NCBI GenBank assembly: GCA_036734545.1
Contig: DAIMYJ010000114.1
Coordinates: 1 to 8,015 of the forward strand
Direction: 5' to 3'
DNA: 8,015 bases
From: UBA7236 sp036734545
GTDB lineage: Bacteria > Bacteroidota > Bacteroidia > Chitinophagales > BACL12
The translations under genes and the position numbers were made by a program. Shown here in pieces: positions 6,857 to 8,015 of the stretch (the first letter of the stretch is position 1; each line of letters opens with the position of its first letter). The notes beneath the pieces were generated by a model, which saw only the letters and a list, made by a program, of their open reading frames with translations, was not told the origin of the DNA and ran no database searches.

Positions 6857-7855
6857 ATGCCTTCCGGTAACCCTGCAGCACGCCCCCGCATTGTGATCAC
6901 CGGCGCCCTGGGATTCATCGGCAGCTGTCTGGCTGCTGCTTTACACCGCTCAGGTAAATACTCACTGGTGCTGAGCGATGATCTCTCCGCGGCGCATAAA
7001 CTCGGCAATCTCTCGGCCATAGCGGATCATGAATCGGTGGACCGCACTGCTATCGCTGCATGGATCACTGAACAGCCAAATGGCAGCATCGCCTGGGTAT
7101 TGCATATCGGTGCGCGTACCGACACGACGGAATTCGATCAGCAGATATTCGACACACTCAATATTGATTTTACAAAGGCCATTTGGACGGCCTGCACGCA
7201 ACAGCAGATCCCTCTCATCTACGCCAGTTCAGCGGCTACTTATGGTGCCGGCGAGCATGGCTATCGCGATGATCACACGGATATCGGTAAGCTGCATCCG
7301 CTCAACCCATACGGTTGGTCGAAGCAGGTGGTGGATCAATGGGTGCTCGAGCAGCAAACTACGCCGCCGCACTGGTATGGCCTGAAATTTTTCAATGTAT
7401 ACGGACCGAATGAATATCACAAAGGCCGTATGGCATCGGTGATCTTTCATGCATTTCACCAGATGCAAAAGACAGGTAAGGTGAAACTCTTCCGTTCGCA
7501 TCGCCCCGATTTTCGCGACGGCTATCAACTGCGTGATTTCATCTATGTGCGCGATGTAGTAAAGGTCATCACCTGGCTGATGGATGCACACCCACAAAAT
7601 GGCATTTACAATTTAGGCACCGGCCACGCCGAAGCCTTTTATACACTCGCCGCCTCCACGGCGAAAGCGATGGATATTCCGCTGGAGATAGAATGGATAG
7701 ATATTCCGGAGGATATCCGTGACAAATACCAGTACTTTACGGAAGCTGATATGTCTAAACTCCGTGCAGCAGGGTATACGGAGAAATTTTATGGCTTGGA
7801 GGAAGGCGTGGAGGAGTATGTGCGCGAGTTTCTCCTAAAAGGCAAATACTTTTGA
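6857..7855 (+). CDS. hldD: ADP-L-glycero-D-manno-heptose 6-epimerase
   Basis: HldD (also called RfaD, GmhD) inverts C6 of ADP-D-glycero-D-manno-heptose to give ADP-L-glycero-D-manno-heptose, the last cytoplasmic step in making the heptose of LPS inner core. The 332-residue protein is a short-chain dehydrogenase/epimerase. It has the dinucleotide-binding loop GALGFIGS (16-23), DD at 41-42 after the second strand, HIGARTDTTEFD (83-94), YASSAATYG (122-130), and Tyr152/Lys156 in NPYGWSK. Lys189 in EYHKGRMASV corresponds to the second catalytic base (Lys178) of the E. coli enzyme. The C-terminal YNLGTGHAEAF (251-261) and LRAAGY (302-307) are also characteristic of the family. The ATG at 6857 puts the Rossmann fold near the N-terminus; an upstream in-frame extension would run antisense through the small lipoprotein gene and is rejected. 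Other heptose-pathway genes are not in the window. Confidence 0.95.
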   Translation: MPSGNPAARPRIVITGALGFIGSCLAAALHRSGKYSLVLSDDLSAAHKLGNLSAIADHESVDRTAIAAWITEQPNGSIAWVLHIGARTDTTEFDQQIFDTLNIDFTKAIWTACTQQQIPLIYASSAATYGAGEHGYRDDHTDIGKLHPLNPYGWSKQVVDQWVLEQQTTPPHWYGLKFFNVYGPNEYHKGRMASVIFHAFHQMQKTGKVKLFRSHRPDFRDGYQLRDFIYVRDVVKVITWLMDAHPQNGIYNLGTGHAEAFYTLAASTAKAMDIPLEIEWIDIPEDIRDKYQYFTEADMSKLRAAGYTEKFYGLEEGVEEYVREFLLKGKYF

Positions 7856-7860
7856 TTGAG

Positions 7861-7881
7861 TGCCGAGTCGGAGACTCCGCG
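7861..7881. repeat. Imperfect hairpin after hldD with GTCGGAGAC core
   Basis: GAGTC (7865-7869) and GACTC (7873-7877) pair around the loop GGA. The stem extends outward by three more pairs, one of them a G-T, past a single C-C mismatch. It starts 6 bp after the hldD stop. No T-run follows, so it is not a classical intrinsic terminator. Its core GTCGGAGAC differs at one base from the core of the hairpin at 7929-7952, which suggests copies of one palindromic repeat. Confidence 0.5.
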
Positions 7882-7928
7882 GGGCGTGTTCATCTGATGG
7901 GGCAGTCCGCTTCGTAACCAGCCTGATG

Positions 7929-7952
7929 CGCGTCGGGTCAGAGACCCTCGCG
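7929..7952. repeat. Hairpin with GTCAGAGAC core
   Basis: GGGTC (7935-7939) pairs with GACCC (7943-7947) around the loop AGA. After a small internal loop, CGCG (7929-7932) pairs with CGCG (7949-7952). The core and three-base loop mirror the hairpin at 7861-7881, giving a REP-like pair about 50 bp apart. Confidence 0.5.
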
Positions 7953-7970
7953 AGCGGCCCGGTGGCCGCT
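7953..7970. repeat. Perfect 7-bp stem hairpin
   Basis: AGCGGCC (7953-7959) and GGCCGCT (7964-7970) are exact inverted copies around CGGT, directly abutting the hairpin at 7929-7952. The GC-rich stem would be stable, but no T-run follows it. It may be part of a compound repeat with its neighbour, or may help end or protect the hldD transcript. Confidence 0.55.
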
Positions 7971-7980
7971 GATCACCTCC

Positions 7981-7996
7981 CCCACTCACCCACTCA
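7981..7996. repeat. Two-copy 8-bp tandem repeat (CCCACTCA)
   Basis: CCCACTCA occurs twice in a row, followed by the related CCGACACACC. On the other strand the unit reads TGAGTGGG, close to the GTGAGTG units at 1410-1451, so the two sites look like inverted relatives of one low-complexity repeat. Confidence 0.5.
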
Positions 7997-8015
7997 CCGA
8001 CACACCAAAACCCCG

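Noticed and set aside
7981..7996. A possible start of a CRISPR array
   Set aside because: The repeats are 8-bp direct tandem units without spacers.
7856..8015. A possible small RNA or tRNA suggested by the strong hairpins after hldD
   Set aside because: No cloverleaf, T-loop or anticodon arm can be built, and no promoter or T-run terminator is seen; palindromic repeats explain the structure better.

Overview
The window looks like ordinary chromosome from a member of the Bacteroidota, probably a Chitinophagaceae-like organism. Three things point there. Promoter-like sequences match the Bacteroidota TAnnTTTG -7 element and there are no clear Shine-Dalgarno sites. The two lipoproteins and the two large membrane proteins have the character of Bacteroidota families. 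The gaps between genes carry short low-complexity repeats (AGATTYGAAGGT-like and GTGARTG-like) of a kind I associate with that phylum. The taxonomic call is inference; no rRNA or other strong taxonomic marker is present.

Layout from left to right. Positions 1-137 are a degenerate tandem repeat followed by a short spacer. Positions 138-1397 (minus) encode a polytopic membrane protein of unknown function. A 233-bp divergent gap (1398-1630) holds a six-copy 7-bp repeat, a perfect 16-bp palindrome and the probable purL promoter. Positions 1631-3859 (plus) encode PurL, the large subunit of FGAM synthase. It is followed after 12 bp by a GT-C type membrane glycosyltransferase (3872-5326) and then, after 61 bp, by a lipoprotein (5388-6347). 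A small lipoprotein gene (6350-6826, minus) converges on that one with only 2 bp between the stops. It diverges, with 30 bp between the starts, from a gene for ADP-L-glycero-D-manno-heptose 6-epimerase (6857-7855, plus). The last 160 bp contain no gene, but do hold three hairpin-forming sequences and a short tandem repeat.

Functionally, the window mixes purine biosynthesis (PurL) with cell-envelope genes: HldD for the inner-core heptose of LPS, a lipid-sugar-dependent glycosyltransferase, a second polytopic membrane protein and two lipoproteins. PurL and the glycosyltransferase are probably co-transcribed because they are so close, but no biochemical link is evident. All six genes appear intact. 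I see no phage, transposase, CRISPR, RNA gene or defence cassette, and nothing that makes a convincing undescribed system. The most unusual features are the repeats and palindromes between genes and the very tight packing of the small lipoprotein gene.
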